From Lachnoclostridium sp. UBA1308 (lineage in GTDB: Bacteria > Bacillota > Clostridia > Lachnospirales > Lachnospiraceae): a stretch of DNA of 64,000 nucleotides. The stretch spans positions 1 through 64,000 of the forward strand of contig DBTU01000019.1 in NCBI GenBank assembly GCA_002307215.1, read 5' to 3'. Positions 1-8,306 of the stretch are shown in pieces. Position 1 is the first letter of the stretch. Every line of letters begins with the position of its first letter. The notes below the pieces were generated by a model that was not told the origin of the DNA, did no database searches, and was given only the letters and a program-made list of their open reading frames with translations. Position numbers and translations under genes: made by a program.

Positions 1-33
1 TCTCAAATCAGGGGTGTGAATTATGCTTTTCAA
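1..33 (-). CDS. second permease of the polyamine-type ABC transporter (potC-like), N-terminal fragment
   Basis: After the potB stop codon the same frame reopens. A TTG at 33-31 would start a peptide reading M-K-S-I-I-H-T-P-D-L-R up to the window edge. PotABC operons normally carry a second permease here, so the assignment comes from context, not from recognised residues. There is no clear ribosome site for this TTG, so the true start may lie outside the window. Confidence 0.3.
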   Translation of the reverse strand, partial: MKSIIHTPDLR

Positions 34-42
34 TAATTCAAA

Positions 43-912
43 TTATGCCATATCCTCTAAATTACCGACTTTTGAATAAAGTCTCATTACAATCAGCGTA
101 AATAAGATCATTGCAACCGAAAATGCGGCACCAAGCGGCCAGTTTCTGGCAGATAGAAATTGATTCTTGATCAAGTTACCAATTAGGGTTGTATTACCGC
201 CTCCCATAATATCCGAGATATAGAAGGCTCCCAGGCTCGGAATGAATACCTGAATGACTCCTGCAAAGACGCCCGGTACGGTTAGTGGAAAGATAACCCG
301 AATAAATGTCTTTATCCTCGTTGCTCCAAGATCCTGCGCTGCCTCAATCAGATTCTTATCAATTTTTGAGATCGAGGTCAGGATTGGAAGTACCATAAAC
401 GGGAAAAAAGTATACACCATACCGAATAGTATCGCACCATTTGTAAACATCATCTCAATCGGTTTATGAATGATCCCAAGCTTAAGTAGGGCGGTATTAA
501 TAAGTCCCGTATCCCGAAGTACATTCGCCCATCCATTCAGACGGATCAGTCCGTTAATCCAAAAGGGTAGCATAATCAGCAGCATACAGAGGCCTTTCCA
601 CTTGTTACTGATTTTACTTAAAATGTAGGCAAAGGGATATGAGATAATTAAACACCACAGGCTCGTATCAAACGCTAGCTTCAGGGATTTTACCGCTACC
701 CTAAAATAAATGGGATTGCACATATCTGCATAATTGGCCACCGAGAATTCCCATACGATACCTCCGTAGATTCCCGACTTTGCAAAGCTCATTGCCACGG
801 CATAGATTAAGGGAAGTACCAAAAATGCAAACAGCCATCCGGCAGTCGGTCCCACCATGAAAGTGATCGGTAACAGCAATCTATGCGATTTTCTTCTTCC
901 ATTCTTTTTCAT
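43..912 (-). CDS. potB: spermidine/putrescine-type ABC transporter permease (PotB-like)
   Basis: A 289-residue inner-membrane permease of the binding-protein-dependent family. It has about six hydrophobic segments, starting near residues 18-40, and the EAA cytoplasmic loop (EAAQDLGATRIKTF...P, about residues 191-211) that docks on the ATPase. The N-terminal third, with a long extracellular loop after the first helix, is typical of PotB/PotH. It lies 26 bases after potA in the same direction, with GGAAAG upstream of the ATG. Substrate is inferred from family and partner: polyamines are likeliest, but related transporters carry other small cations, thiamine or iron. No substrate-binding protein (PotD) is in the window; it would lie beyond the left edge. 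Confidence 0.85.
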   Translation of the reverse strand: MKKNGRRKSHRLLLPITFMVGPTAGWLFAFLVLPLIYAVAMSFAKSGIYGGIVWEFSVANYADMCNPIYFRVAVKSLKLAFDTSLWCLIISYPFAYILSKISNKWKGLCMLLIMLPFWINGLIRLNGWANVLRDTGLINTALLKLGIIHKPIEMMFTNGAILFGMVYTFFPFMVLPILTSISKIDKNLIEAAQDLGATRIKTFIRVIFPLTVPGVFAGVIQVFIPSLGAFYISDIMGGGNTTLIGNLIKNQFLSARNWPLGAAFSVAMILFTLIVMRLYSKVGNLEDMA

Positions 913-938
913 ATTCGATGCACCCGCTTTCCTATGGT

Positions 939-2102
939 TTATGTTTCCTGAGAATCCTGTAGCAGTCTTATCTCCTCGGTATTTCCCTTGGCCTCATCTA
1001 TGTAGTCATATAGTATATCTTCCCTTGTGTGCATGATTACTGCCTTGTCTTCTTTCCAATACAGATAAACCAACGAACCCGTTTCAGGAATATCAACATC
1101 CGGTAGGTTATTAAGCTTTACTTGCTGACCGTTTGACAACTCTATTGATGTTTTTATTAAGGAGCCGATATAAACATGTTCTTTCACGATTCCCCTTAGT
1201 TCAAAATTCTTAACCGGGTCGTTTGAACATTTTAAACTCTCGGGGCGTACCGATACATATACCATTTCTTCGTTAATAAAGCCATTACCCTTGGTATGTA
1301 TCCTGCCACACTCAAGTACTAAGTCAAATTCGTAACCCGACATATCATTAATATATGCCTCGAAAATATTGGATTCGCCGATAAAGTCAGCAACAAATTT
1401 TGTCTTCGGCTTCTCATAAATTTCTTTTGCTGTTCCTATTTGCTCTAATATTCCTGCGTTCATAACTGCAATACGGTCACTCATGGTAAGAGCTTCCTCT
1501 TGGTCATGGGTGACATAGACAAATGTGATTCCAAGCATCTTTTGAAGATGTTTGAGTTCCAGTTGCATCTGTTTGCGCAGCTTTAGATCAAGTGCTCCAA
1601 GCGGTTCATCCAGTAAAAGCACTTTGGGATTATTAACGATAGCCCTTGCAATCGCCACTCTCTGCTTCTGTCCGCCGGAAATCTGATGCGGCATGCGCTT
1701 CTCAAACCCCTTCAGCTGAACTAACGTAAGCGCCTGTGTTACCTTTTCCTTAATCTCGGCCTTCTTCATCTTCTTCTCGACTAATCCGAAACCAACATTA
1801 TTGAATACATTCATATGCGGAAAAAGTGCATAGCTTTGAAATACGGTATTTACATTACGAAGATACGGCGGTTTACCCTCCACATTCTTCTCCTCCATAT
1901 ATATACTTCCCTCCGTTACGTCTTCAAAGCCCGCTATCATACGCAGGGTTGTAGTCTTGCCACAACCGGAGGGTCCTAGTAACGTAAGAAATTCACTCTC
2001 ATAGATATTTAAATTGAGCTTTTTCACAACCTCATTATCACCGTAAAATTTCACAACATTCTCTAATTTAATAATTGTCCGTTTCGCCCCGTACTCTGCC
2101 AT
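939..2102 (-). CDS. potA: polyamine-type ABC transporter ATP-binding protein (PotA)
   Basis: Cytoplasmic ATPase energising the Pot importer. Walker A is GPSGCGKTT, the ABC signature is ISGGQKQRVAIARA, Walker B is VLLLDEP and the switch is THDQEEA. The last 120 or so residues form the TOBE regulatory domain typical of PotA/MalK-type subunits. I placed the start at the ATG at 2102 (MAEYGAK...), giving 387 residues, because GGAGG sits five bases before it. The ATG at 2114, which overlaps the stop of the P-II gene as TAATG, would encode that GGAGG as codons. The overlap shows transcription with the P-II gene. Confidence 0.9.
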   Translation of the reverse strand: MAEYGAKRTIIKLENVVKFYGDNEVVKKLNLNIYESEFLTLLGPSGCGKTTTLRMIAGFEDVTEGSIYMEEKNVEGKPPYLRNVNTVFQSYALFPHMNVFNNVGFGLVEKKMKKAEIKEKVTQALTLVQLKGFEKRMPHQISGGQKQRVAIARAIVNNPKVLLLDEPLGALDLKLRKQMQLELKHLQKMLGITFVYVTHDQEEALTMSDRIAVMNAGILEQIGTAKEIYEKPKTKFVADFIGESNIFEAYINDMSGYEFDLVLECGRIHTKGNGFINEEMVYVSVRPESLKCSNDPVKNFELRGIVKEHVYIGSLIKTSIELSNGQQVKLNNLPDVDIPETGSLVYLYWKEDKAVIMHTREDILYDYIDEAKGNTEEIRLLQDSQET

Positions 2103-2113
2103 TTTTGCCTCCA

Positions 2114-2458
2114 TTAAAGGATTTTTTCACCTCTTTCTCCTGTACGTATTCGCATTACATCCTGCATATCCGATATGAATACCTTTCCGTCACCAACATT
2201 CCCGGTGGAAAGCTTTTCACGTATCTCGGCTAATATATCCTCAAGATCTTCTTCCCAGATTACAGTCATAACATACAGTTTCGGGAGAAGATTAGCATCC
2301 AACCCAATCTCCGAAAACTCCTTGGTTAATCCCTTCTGATGTCCGCAGCCCATTGCCGTCATCACCGTCAGACCACTGTATTCATTTCTCGCAAGTATCT
2401 TCTTTAACGTATCCAGCTTTTCAGGTCTAATAATTACTTCAATTTTTTTCATTCCCAT
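2114..2458 (-). CDS. P-II family nitrogen regulatory protein, divergent T-loop
   Basis: A 114-residue P-II protein. It opens MKKIEVIIRPEKLD, has the B-loop TGNVGDGKVFI that binds ATP/ADP, and the C-terminal RIRTGERGE. P-II trimers sense 2-oxoglutarate and ATP/ADP and dock on transporters or enzymes through the T-loop. Here the T-loop reads QKGLTKEFSEIGLDANLLPK and lacks Tyr51, the usual uridylylation residue, so GlnD-type control is unlikely. It is the first gene of the potAB unit and shares bases with the first possible potA ATG, so the importer is its likeliest partner (inference). GGAGGAG precedes the ATG. Confidence 0.85.
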   Translation of the reverse strand: MGMKKIEVIIRPEKLDTLKKILARNEYSGLTVMTAMGCGHQKGLTKEFSEIGLDANLLPKLYVMTVIWEEDLEDILAEIREKLSTGNVGDGKVFISDMQDVMRIRTGERGEKIL

Positions 2459-2522
2459 ATATCTCCTCCTATATTAGAACTAAGTGCCAGCTTGCTGACA
2501 CGCCTGCGCCGAGCGCGGTATT

Positions 2523-2562
2523 AAAAAAAGGCGAAGGAATCAAACTGACTCCTTCGCCTTAA
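2523..2562 (-). terminator. intrinsic terminator after the saccharopine-dehydrogenase-like gene
   Basis: Perfect 11-bp stem AAGGCGAAGGA/TCCTTCGCCTT (2528-2538 with 2550-2560), followed on the minus strand by a run of T (2529-2523). It lies 16 bases after the stop at 2578 and separates that gene from the P-II/pot operon. Between it and the P-II start is a short GC-rich patch (2500-2520) and a weak hairpin (2483-2500), but no promoter I could recognise. Some read-through may feed the pot operon. Confidence 0.85.
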
Positions 2563-2577
2563 GCTGCTATGTATGAG

Positions 2578-3858
2578 TTAATATTTCCGTATCATTTCTT
2601 CAAACACACTGTCTCTTTGATACTGTTCATCAAATTCGGAATCTTTTTCATGAATTGCAGCAGGAAAATCATATTCCTTCATCTTCATCATGAACGGATC
2701 CGGATCAAAAGATTCCGGTCCATACACACCAGCCTTATACCAAATTCCATTGGCAACCAGATCCAGCATAATTACCGCACCCACTGCTGTCTGTGCAACC
2801 ACGGAAGAGGTTCCATATTTCTGTATACAATCCTGATTGTCTGCAATCTGATAAATATATACTGAGCGGTCCAAACCATTTTTCTTACCGGTTATCCATG
2901 CTCCTGCACAACCCTTGCCCACCATCATTGAAGCAGTCTCCAGTGGTGAAGGTGCCACGATGCTTAGATAATCTCTTGGCGATATCATGGATTCTCCAAC
3001 CTTAATCATACGACTCGGATTATCCATACCAAGTGCTGCGATATTCTTTAACATGGTCCTGAATTCAGGTGATACACCATATTTAAAGGTAACACGTTTA
3101 CAGTCTATTTCTCTTGGTACTAATATAACCTCTTCATGCTCAATATTGATTACTTCAACATTTCCTATTCCGCCCGGGAAATAGAACACCTCCGGCTCCG
3201 AGAAGCATTCGGTACAAAACCATCCTTTTTCCTTCTCCCATATGATCGGTGGATTTAAGCACTCCTCAATCGTTGTCCAGATGGAAAATCCAAAGGCAAC
3301 ATCCTGTCCGGGTACAACATAATTATCACCATCACGAATGTTAATCTCATCAATTTCGTCAAATAAATGTTTCTCGGCATATTTAGCAAATACATCCGCC
3401 ACTCCGGGTTCAACACCGGAACCGATCAATGCCATATTGTCCGAGGTCTTCCATTTTTCATGCTGTGCAAACTGTATGTCTCCAAGCTTAACATTGGGCA
3501 GTTCATAAGGCTTCTCCGGATGCCTTTGTGACAAAGTCATTGCACAATCCATATAGCCGACACCTGCTTCATAAGCCGCTTCAAATATTACTTCATTTAA
3601 GCTGGGTGCAACGCAATTAAGTATAAAAGTACATTTATACTTCTTCACCATAGCAATAATATCTTCCTTATGGCTTGCATTTAGCAGTTCTGCAACAAAT
3701 CTTTCGTCATCAACTATTTTTTCAACATCCTTTGCTCTTTGCAGGTCATAGTCTGCCATTATCATTTTTTCCAGCCATTTTCCTCTGTTACCGGCTCTCT
3801 TGATAATCATTACAGCAGATTGCCCTACTCCGCCTACGCCGATTAGTAATAGTCTCAT
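2578..3858 (-). CDS. saccharopine dehydrogenase / carboxynorspermidine synthase family oxidoreductase
   Basis: A 426-residue NAD(P)-dependent oxidoreductase. The N-terminal Rossmann motif is LLIGVGGVGQSA, followed by the family segments NCVAPSLN, GVGYMDCAM and GSGVEPGVADVFAKYA. HLFDEIDEINI resembles the corresponding part of carboxynorspermidine dehydrogenase. The family makes or splits secondary amines from an amine and a 2-oxo acid or semialdehyde. The start at 3858 is set by GGAGG seven bases upstream; a longer reading frame to 3936 has no ribosome site. Lying beside a polyamine-type importer, it may act in polyamine metabolism, but lysine-pathway or other opine-like substrates are equally possible. 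Confidence 0.75.
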   Translation of the reverse strand: MRLLLIGVGGVGQSAVMIIKRAGNRGKWLEKMIMADYDLQRAKDVEKIVDDERFVAELLNASHKEDIIAMVKKYKCTFILNCVAPSLNEVIFEAAYEAGVGYMDCAMTLSQRHPEKPYELPNVKLGDIQFAQHEKWKTSDNMALIGSGVEPGVADVFAKYAEKHLFDEIDEINIRDGDNYVVPGQDVAFGFSIWTTIEECLNPPIIWEKEKGWFCTECFSEPEVFYFPGGIGNVEVINIEHEEVILVPREIDCKRVTFKYGVSPEFRTMLKNIAALGMDNPSRMIKVGESMISPRDYLSIVAPSPLETASMMVGKGCAGAWITGKKNGLDRSVYIYQIADNQDCIQKYGTSSVVAQTAVGAVIMLDLVANGIWYKAGVYGPESFDPDPFMMKMKEYDFPAAIHEKDSEFDEQYQRDSVFEEMIRKY

Positions 3859-3907
3859 ACGATTTCCTCCTATAATTTCAACAACAATTAATGTTTTTGA
3901 TAATATT

Positions 3908-3936
3908 AGGATAGCACTTATAACACTACAGTACAA
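3908..3936 (-). promoter_or_regulatory. candidate sigma-A promoter for the 2578-3858 gene
   Basis: On the minus strand TTGTAC (3936-3931), a 17-base spacer and TATCCT (3913-3908), about 50 bases before the start codon. The rest of the gap to 4073 shows nothing else. Confidence 0.45.
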
Positions 3937-4073
3937 TATTTACAGCAATTAAGGCTTTTAATGACTACAATTTTGCCAATAAGTCTTGGAAATTAAGGTT
4001 TATTATTCCTATGCCCGGGAACTACATGCTATCAAAAGCAGATTAGACCCACATTATTGCACAATTGTCGTAT

Positions 4074-6068
4074 TTATTGAACACGCTCCAACGTAATCAG
4101 TTCTGCACGGTTCGGAAGCACAGTAAGACTTCTGTGTATACTCTCGAACGATTCAAAAAATTCTAAACACAAATCCGGATACCGACCTCGATTGATGCTT
4201 TTAATATCCTCATCGCTGATACAATCCATTTCCGTCACATTCTTGATATAGGTCTCCATCTTCTCTTGCTGGCTGTAAAGGGAGTATTGCTTCAACAAAT
4301 AACGCTTGCCCTTTAAATTGATGATATTAATGGCAGCCTCCTGCTTAATCTGACTATCTTCACTACAGTTAATGATTAGGATTGCCAACTTATTATGGTC
4401 CTGTGTCACTATATAATCATCCCCACTGTAAATCACCTGAGAACCCAGCTTATTCAGAAGAGTGTAAGCAAAATACAGATTGCTCTTTAATCCCCTCTGG
4501 TCTACCAACGCATCAAAATAATTATCTATATCCTTATGCTCAACCAAAATATCCCTGATGAGTGAGATTCCCGACGCGTCGGCAAGCTTCAGTGATTTTT
4601 CCTGCCTTCCGTCCTCTTCTTTCCCAAATTCAAGCCCGATATTTGGGGTAATGGAGTAGACAATCTCCTCTATGATACTTACATAATTTTTTTCCTTCTC
4701 TTCTACGGTAACCCAAAATACAAGCTTCCACCTGCTCATTTCAGTCTCATTATATTTTAGCTTATAATGGAACAGGAACTTCTGAACTAAATTTAAAAAA
4801 ACTTCATCATCCAAGGTCTTTTTACAAAAACCAAGCTTCGGATAAGCGTTCATTTCCTTCATCTGTTCTATCAGACGGTCTAGCTCATTCCAATCGGTTT
4901 TCACCGGCTTCACAGGAAGATATTCGACAAAGCTGCTATGAAGAACATCAATGATATACATATACTCGAAACCGATATCCTGTTGAAGCATCCTAAGTCT
5001 TAATATATTCCAGTAAGCATTATATCGGCTGGTCGGTATAATGATCTCCTTCTTCCAGCTCTTACTGCAGTTGTCTGTTTCCTTCCGGTTGAAATAATCA
5101 ATCGTTAGATCAATCACATTATCTTCCGCTTCCTTCATATGACTGTCCAGATACTGGGTAATCTTATTATTTAGCAAATCGTTAAAAATTATTGTTTCGA
5201 AATGACTCGTTGTTTCAAGGTCACCCTCGGATACATTATGACGATTCCGGTTCCTGAATTCCTGGGGCGTACAGTGAAAAAACTGCATGAAGAAATTCTT
5301 AAAATATTTCGGATCGGAGAAACCGCACTCATCGGAAATTTTTGTAATGCTCTTCTCCGTCGTCACAAGAAATTTCATGGATTGCTCAGCTCTCGTCTGG
5401 TTCAATAAATGCTCAAAGCTAAGTCCCATGGTGCTCTTAATAACGTGGGACAGGTGCGATTTGCTAATGTGAACATAATTCGCAACCTCCTCTAGTTCAA
5501 TGCGACGGTTATAGTTATTATACATATACTCATAAGCCTTCCATATTCTCGAAAACTGATCCTTATTCTTGAAGGTCTTTGAATTCTTTTTTACCATATT
5601 GTAGTTGTCAATCAGTACTGCCAGAAGGGAGCTGGCATTATAGATGATTCGGTGCTGATAATCAACATTTTTATTTTTAATCTCAATCAGCATTTGAGCA
5701 AGCCGCTTCTTAATGTCTCGTGAAAGTGCTGAATTCTCCGCTGAATTAATGGAGTCATCATCAATGAAAACAATGTATTCCATCTCCATAAAGAATTTTT
5801 CATAATACATCAGATCAATATTGAGGGTCAGATAACTGCTCTTCTCCTGCTCCAGTATTATACTGTGCAAATCTTCCGAGTTGATCAGAAAAATATCATC
5901 TTCCTGCAGCTCATAGAACGCGTTGTTCATCTGTAACTTAACCTTCCCCTTTAGGACGCAGAGAATCTCCAGATCCTTGTGCCAATGAAGCGGTTCATCT
6001 TCCTTCTTGACCACAATCTTAACCGGAAATCTTAAGCCATAGATGCTATTTATCTTCTGTTCCTTCAT
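4074..6068 (-). CDS. AraC-family regulator with N-terminal cupin and C-terminal GH39-like domain
   Basis: A 664-residue regulator in three parts. Residues 1-110 form a cupin sensor (HWHKDLEILCVLKG). Residues 170-275 form a double helix-turn-helix of the AraC type (LEEVANYVHISKSHLSHVIK ... ISDECGFSDPKYFKNFF). Residues 290-660 resemble a GH39 beta-xylosidase barrel and its beta-sandwich (for example GLKSNLYFAYTLLNKLG and a DDYIVT segment). In GH39 enzymes the acid/base sits in a W-N-E-P motif; the matching place reads FWVTVEEKEK, so catalysis is probably lost and the domain may bind a glycan ligand. The start is fixed by GGGAGGCG before the ATG at 6068. It probably controls a sugar locus not identifiable here. 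Confidence 0.8.
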   Translation of the reverse strand: MKEQKINSIYGLRFPVKIVVKKEDEPLHWHKDLEILCVLKGKVKLQMNNAFYELQEDDIFLINSEDLHSIILEQEKSSYLTLNIDLMYYEKFFMEMEYIVFIDDDSINSAENSALSRDIKKRLAQMLIEIKNKNVDYQHRIIYNASSLLAVLIDNYNMVKKNSKTFKNKDQFSRIWKAYEYMYNNYNRRIELEEVANYVHISKSHLSHVIKSTMGLSFEHLLNQTRAEQSMKFLVTTEKSITKISDECGFSDPKYFKNFFMQFFHCTPQEFRNRNRHNVSEGDLETTSHFETIIFNDLLNNKITQYLDSHMKEAEDNVIDLTIDYFNRKETDNCSKSWKKEIIIPTSRYNAYWNILRLRMLQQDIGFEYMYIIDVLHSSFVEYLPVKPVKTDWNELDRLIEQMKEMNAYPKLGFCKKTLDDEVFLNLVQKFLFHYKLKYNETEMSRWKLVFWVTVEEKEKNYVSIIEEIVYSITPNIGLEFGKEEDGRQEKSLKLADASGISLIRDILVEHKDIDNYFDALVDQRGLKSNLYFAYTLLNKLGSQVIYSGDDYIVTQDHNKLAILIINCSEDSQIKQEAAINIINLKGKRYLLKQYSLYSQQEKMETYIKNVTEMDCISDEDIKSINRGRYPDLCLEFFESFESIHRSLTVLPNRAELITLERVQ

Positions 6069-6117
6069 AGCGACGCCTCCCCTCGATTGATAATCTGCAA
6101 CCTGTTTACTGACAGCA

Positions 6118-6155
6118 AAGCAAAAAGAGGCCCGGATTACTCCGGAACCTCTTTG
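6118..6155 (-). terminator. terminator-like hairpin in the leader of the AraC/GH39 gene
   Basis: On the minus strand, stem AAAGAGG (6154-6148) pairs with CCTCTTT (6130-6124), with an inner CCGG/CCGG pairing, followed by CTTTTTGC. It begins about six bases after the expected transcript start of the promoter at 6168-6196 and ends about 50 bases before the start codon. It could attenuate that transcript, or end read-through from the protease operon. Confidence 0.65.
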
Positions 6156-6167
6156 TTTGATAGCGCA

Positions 6168-6196
6168 ATTATATTGCAATTAAAACACCATGTCAA
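6168..6196 (-). promoter_or_regulatory. consensus sigma-A promoter for the AraC/GH39 regulator
   Basis: On the minus strand TTGACA (6196-6191), exactly 17 bases, then TATAAT (6173-6168). Both boxes match the consensus fully. Confidence 0.85.
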
Positions 6197-6233
6197 TATG
6201 AATAATAGCCATGAATGTTTTTCGCTGTAACAG

Positions 6234-6249
6234 TGTAACAGATGTTACA
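6234..6249. promoter_or_regulatory. dyad TGTAAC-N4-GTTACA upstream of the AraC/GH39 promoter
   Basis: A perfect 6-bp inverted repeat around AGAT, about 40 bases upstream of the -35 box. The motif TGTAACAG also occurs once more just before it. A regulator site is plausible; which protein binds is unknown. Confidence 0.35.
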
Positions 6250-6259
6250 TTCTAGGAAC

Positions 6260-6371
6260 GGTTGCTGACAGGAATCCCAGTGATGGGGTGCCCTTTTGAA
6301 AAGCTAGTTGCAGTTTACTAGCACTTCTAAGGTCTCTTCGTTCACTTGAGACAATCAAGATTATCATTAAC
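6260..6371. repeat. palindromic repeat, copy 1 (partner at 35826-35942)
   Basis: Shares with the second copy the blocks GGTTGCTGACAGGAA, GTGATGGG.TGC, TTTTGAAA.GC, TTGCAGTTTA and TTCT-AGGT. It contains the hairpins GCTAGT-N8-ACTAGC (6303-6322) and GTCTC-N11-GAGAC (6332-6352). The homology appears to run into the 3' end of the 6342-7109 gene, where AGATTA and TTAAC match the partner, so the last ten or so codons of that gene may derive from this element. Confidence 0.65.
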
Positions 6372-7109
6372 TAGAGCTTCTTCATAAAAAGTATCTTCAA
6401 ATCCGTTTAAAACTTCAAAATTACTCTTTTCTTTGTATTTTTTTTCTGCTTCGCTGCTTAAGGTTTTTAATTCATTTTCATCAAATTTACTAATAATATC
6501 ATCTTGCGCAATTATTGTTTCAAGAAATGTCATGGTTATAATATCATCCATATCTTGAGTCACTTCTTCATTAAGTACATCAGTAGATATTATTTTGTCG
6601 AGTTCATTATTTATGCCGTCTTTCTTCCTGATGCGTTCAAGCTCTTTTCTATCATTACTATTAACATGGGACTTTTCTGTTACATCTTTACTACAATATG
6701 TATCCAATAGTACTTCCGCAACATCCTCTCTAGAATAAAGTTCCTGTAAACCATTAAATTCTGCCTTAACGGCTTCTAGTCCTTGATCATATGTAGTATA
6801 TGCCAAAATCTCACCCAGAAGTGGGTATTGTAAAACCAAATCAACAAGATCTTGAGTAGACATCTGATCGATTAACTCATTAGGGACTTCACAGGCAGAG
6901 ATCATTTCACTATGAGAATTCAATTCGCTCCACTTTTCGTTGTCTGGTGTTATTGGAAATTCAATTTCACCTGATGTTGCGTTTTTCCAATCATCATAAT
7001 TTGGTTTTGCCAAATTATCCTTTGCACTTACAAATACACTTTGTGTCATAGTAGCTACTAACAATAGTACCATTAATGCCGACATTACTTTAAAAACTTT
7101 TTTCTTCAT
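6342..7109 (-). CDS. secreted protein of unknown function, co-transcribed with a subtilisin-like protease
   Basis: A 255-residue protein with a clear signal peptide (MKKKVFKVMSALMVLLLVAT..., cleavage likely after VFVSA near residue 29). The mature part is acidic and helical. It contains MSTQDLVDLVLQYPLLGEIL and FNGLQELYSREDVAEVLLD, a conserved-looking core I have seen in unannotated secreted bacterial proteins but cannot name. One Cys lies near residue 53, two others further on. It starts 43 bases after the protease gene and is as AT-rich. It could be a substrate, inhibitor or partner of that protease; this is inference. Its C-terminus overlaps a repeat element. Confidence 0.7.
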   Translation of the reverse strand: MKKKVFKVMSALMVLLLVATMTQSVFVSAKDNLAKPNYDDWKNATSGEIEFPITPDNEKWSELNSHSEMISACEVPNELIDQMSTQDLVDLVLQYPLLGEILAYTTYDQGLEAVKAEFNGLQELYSREDVAEVLLDTYCSKDVTEKSHVNSNDRKELERIRKKDGINNELDKIISTDVLNEEVTQDMDDIITMTFLETIIAQDDIISKFDENELKTLSSEAEKKYKEKSNFEVLNGFEDTFYEEALVNDNLDCLK

Positions 7110-7152
7110 AAAATTTCTCCTTCTTTAGTTTTTTATTAGTAAGCATTTATAA

Positions 7153-8244
7153 TTAGAGCAAATGCTTATTTTTGATTTTTATAAAATTATCAATATCATA
7201 TGGAAAGATATCTCCAACATACAAGATTCGTCCCTCTGCGATTCTATTTGCTAACTTATCATCTTTAGTTGCTTTATTCAAAATAATGTTTTTTACATTA
7301 TAGGCGTCTATGCCATTATAATATGCAAATAAAACAGCTGCCACACCACTAACAACTGGTGCAGCCATAGATGTACCAGTATCATATCCGTATTTGTTTT
7401 TAGTAATAGTACTATAAATCTTCGTACCAGGAGCAGCAATGTCCACTGTATTATTACCGTAATTTGAGGAAATAAATAAATTTTGATTTGAATCAATGTT
7501 TGCGACAGTTATCAAATTACTAAAATTGTACGAAGCTGGATATGAGTGTAGCTGATCTATATTAATTCCGTTATATTTCTCATTATTTCCAGCTGAAACT
7601 ACAAACAGCATATTTGATTCTTGTATAGCATTTTCGAGTGACTTATTATCAACATATGTGTTAAAACTCAAATTATAAATACTTGCTCCCATTTTTTCTG
7701 CATATTTGATGGCTTTTACAACATTTGCAACTTTCCCCTCTCTCTTCTTTCCTTCTAAGACTTTTAATGACATTATTTTAATATTAGCATTACCCGCTAC
7801 ACCAATGATACCAATATGATTATGATCAGCTGCAATAATACCGGCACACATAGTACCATGATCATTTTTGGATAAATTTTTATCTGAAATTAATTCACCA
7901 CTTTTATCACAAAAATTCCATCCATATATATCATCAATATATCCGTTGTCGTCATTATCAATCCCATCACCCGGTATTTCATACTTATTTACCCACATTT
8001 TATTCTTTAGATCATCATGTGAGTAATCTACCCCTGTATCAATCACAGCAACTATTACTTCATTCTTAATCGAAGATTCATCAAATTCTTTCCACATATC
8101 TAAAGCGCCGATATCTAATCCTGAACTATTATCTAAATACCATTGAATATTAAAATATTGTTCATTGAATTCTAAGTTAGTATTATTCGAACCCATAAGT
8201 ATAATCGTTATTAAGATAGCTGTAATAGTATTAATATATTTCAT
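7153..8244 (-). CDS. secreted subtilisin-like serine protease (S8 family)
   Basis: A 363-residue S8 peptidase with the full catalytic triad: Asp in VIDTGVDYSHDDL, His in NDHGTMCAGIIAA and Ser in GTSMAAPVVSGVAA. A hydrophobic N-terminus (about residues 4-18) directs export; no lipobox is visible. The segment QWYLDNSSGLDIGALDMW follows almost directly, so there is no long inhibitory propeptide, as in thermitase-like members. DGIDNDDNGYIDD looks like a calcium-binding insert. The start at 8244 is supported by GTGAGGT upstream. Strong AT bias compared with flanking genes suggests a recent arrival. It leads a two-gene unit with the secreted protein downstream. Confidence 0.9.
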   Translation of the reverse strand: MKYINTITAILITIILMGSNNTNLEFNEQYFNIQWYLDNSSGLDIGALDMWKEFDESSIKNEVIVAVIDTGVDYSHDDLKNKMWVNKYEIPGDGIDNDDNGYIDDIYGWNFCDKSGELISDKNLSKNDHGTMCAGIIAADHNHIGIIGVAGNANIKIMSLKVLEGKKREGKVANVVKAIKYAEKMGASIYNLSFNTYVDNKSLENAIQESNMLFVVSAGNNEKYNGINIDQLHSYPASYNFSNLITVANIDSNQNLFISSNYGNNTVDIAAPGTKIYSTITKNKYGYDTGTSMAAPVVSGVAAVLFAYYNGIDAYNVKNIILNKATKDDKLANRIAEGRILYVGDIFPYDIDNFIKIKNKHLL

Positions 8245-8306
8245 CAAGTAAACCTCACTACAATTGATTGGTTCCCCTTTTAGTAACAACACAAAGCAAT
8301 ACAAAA

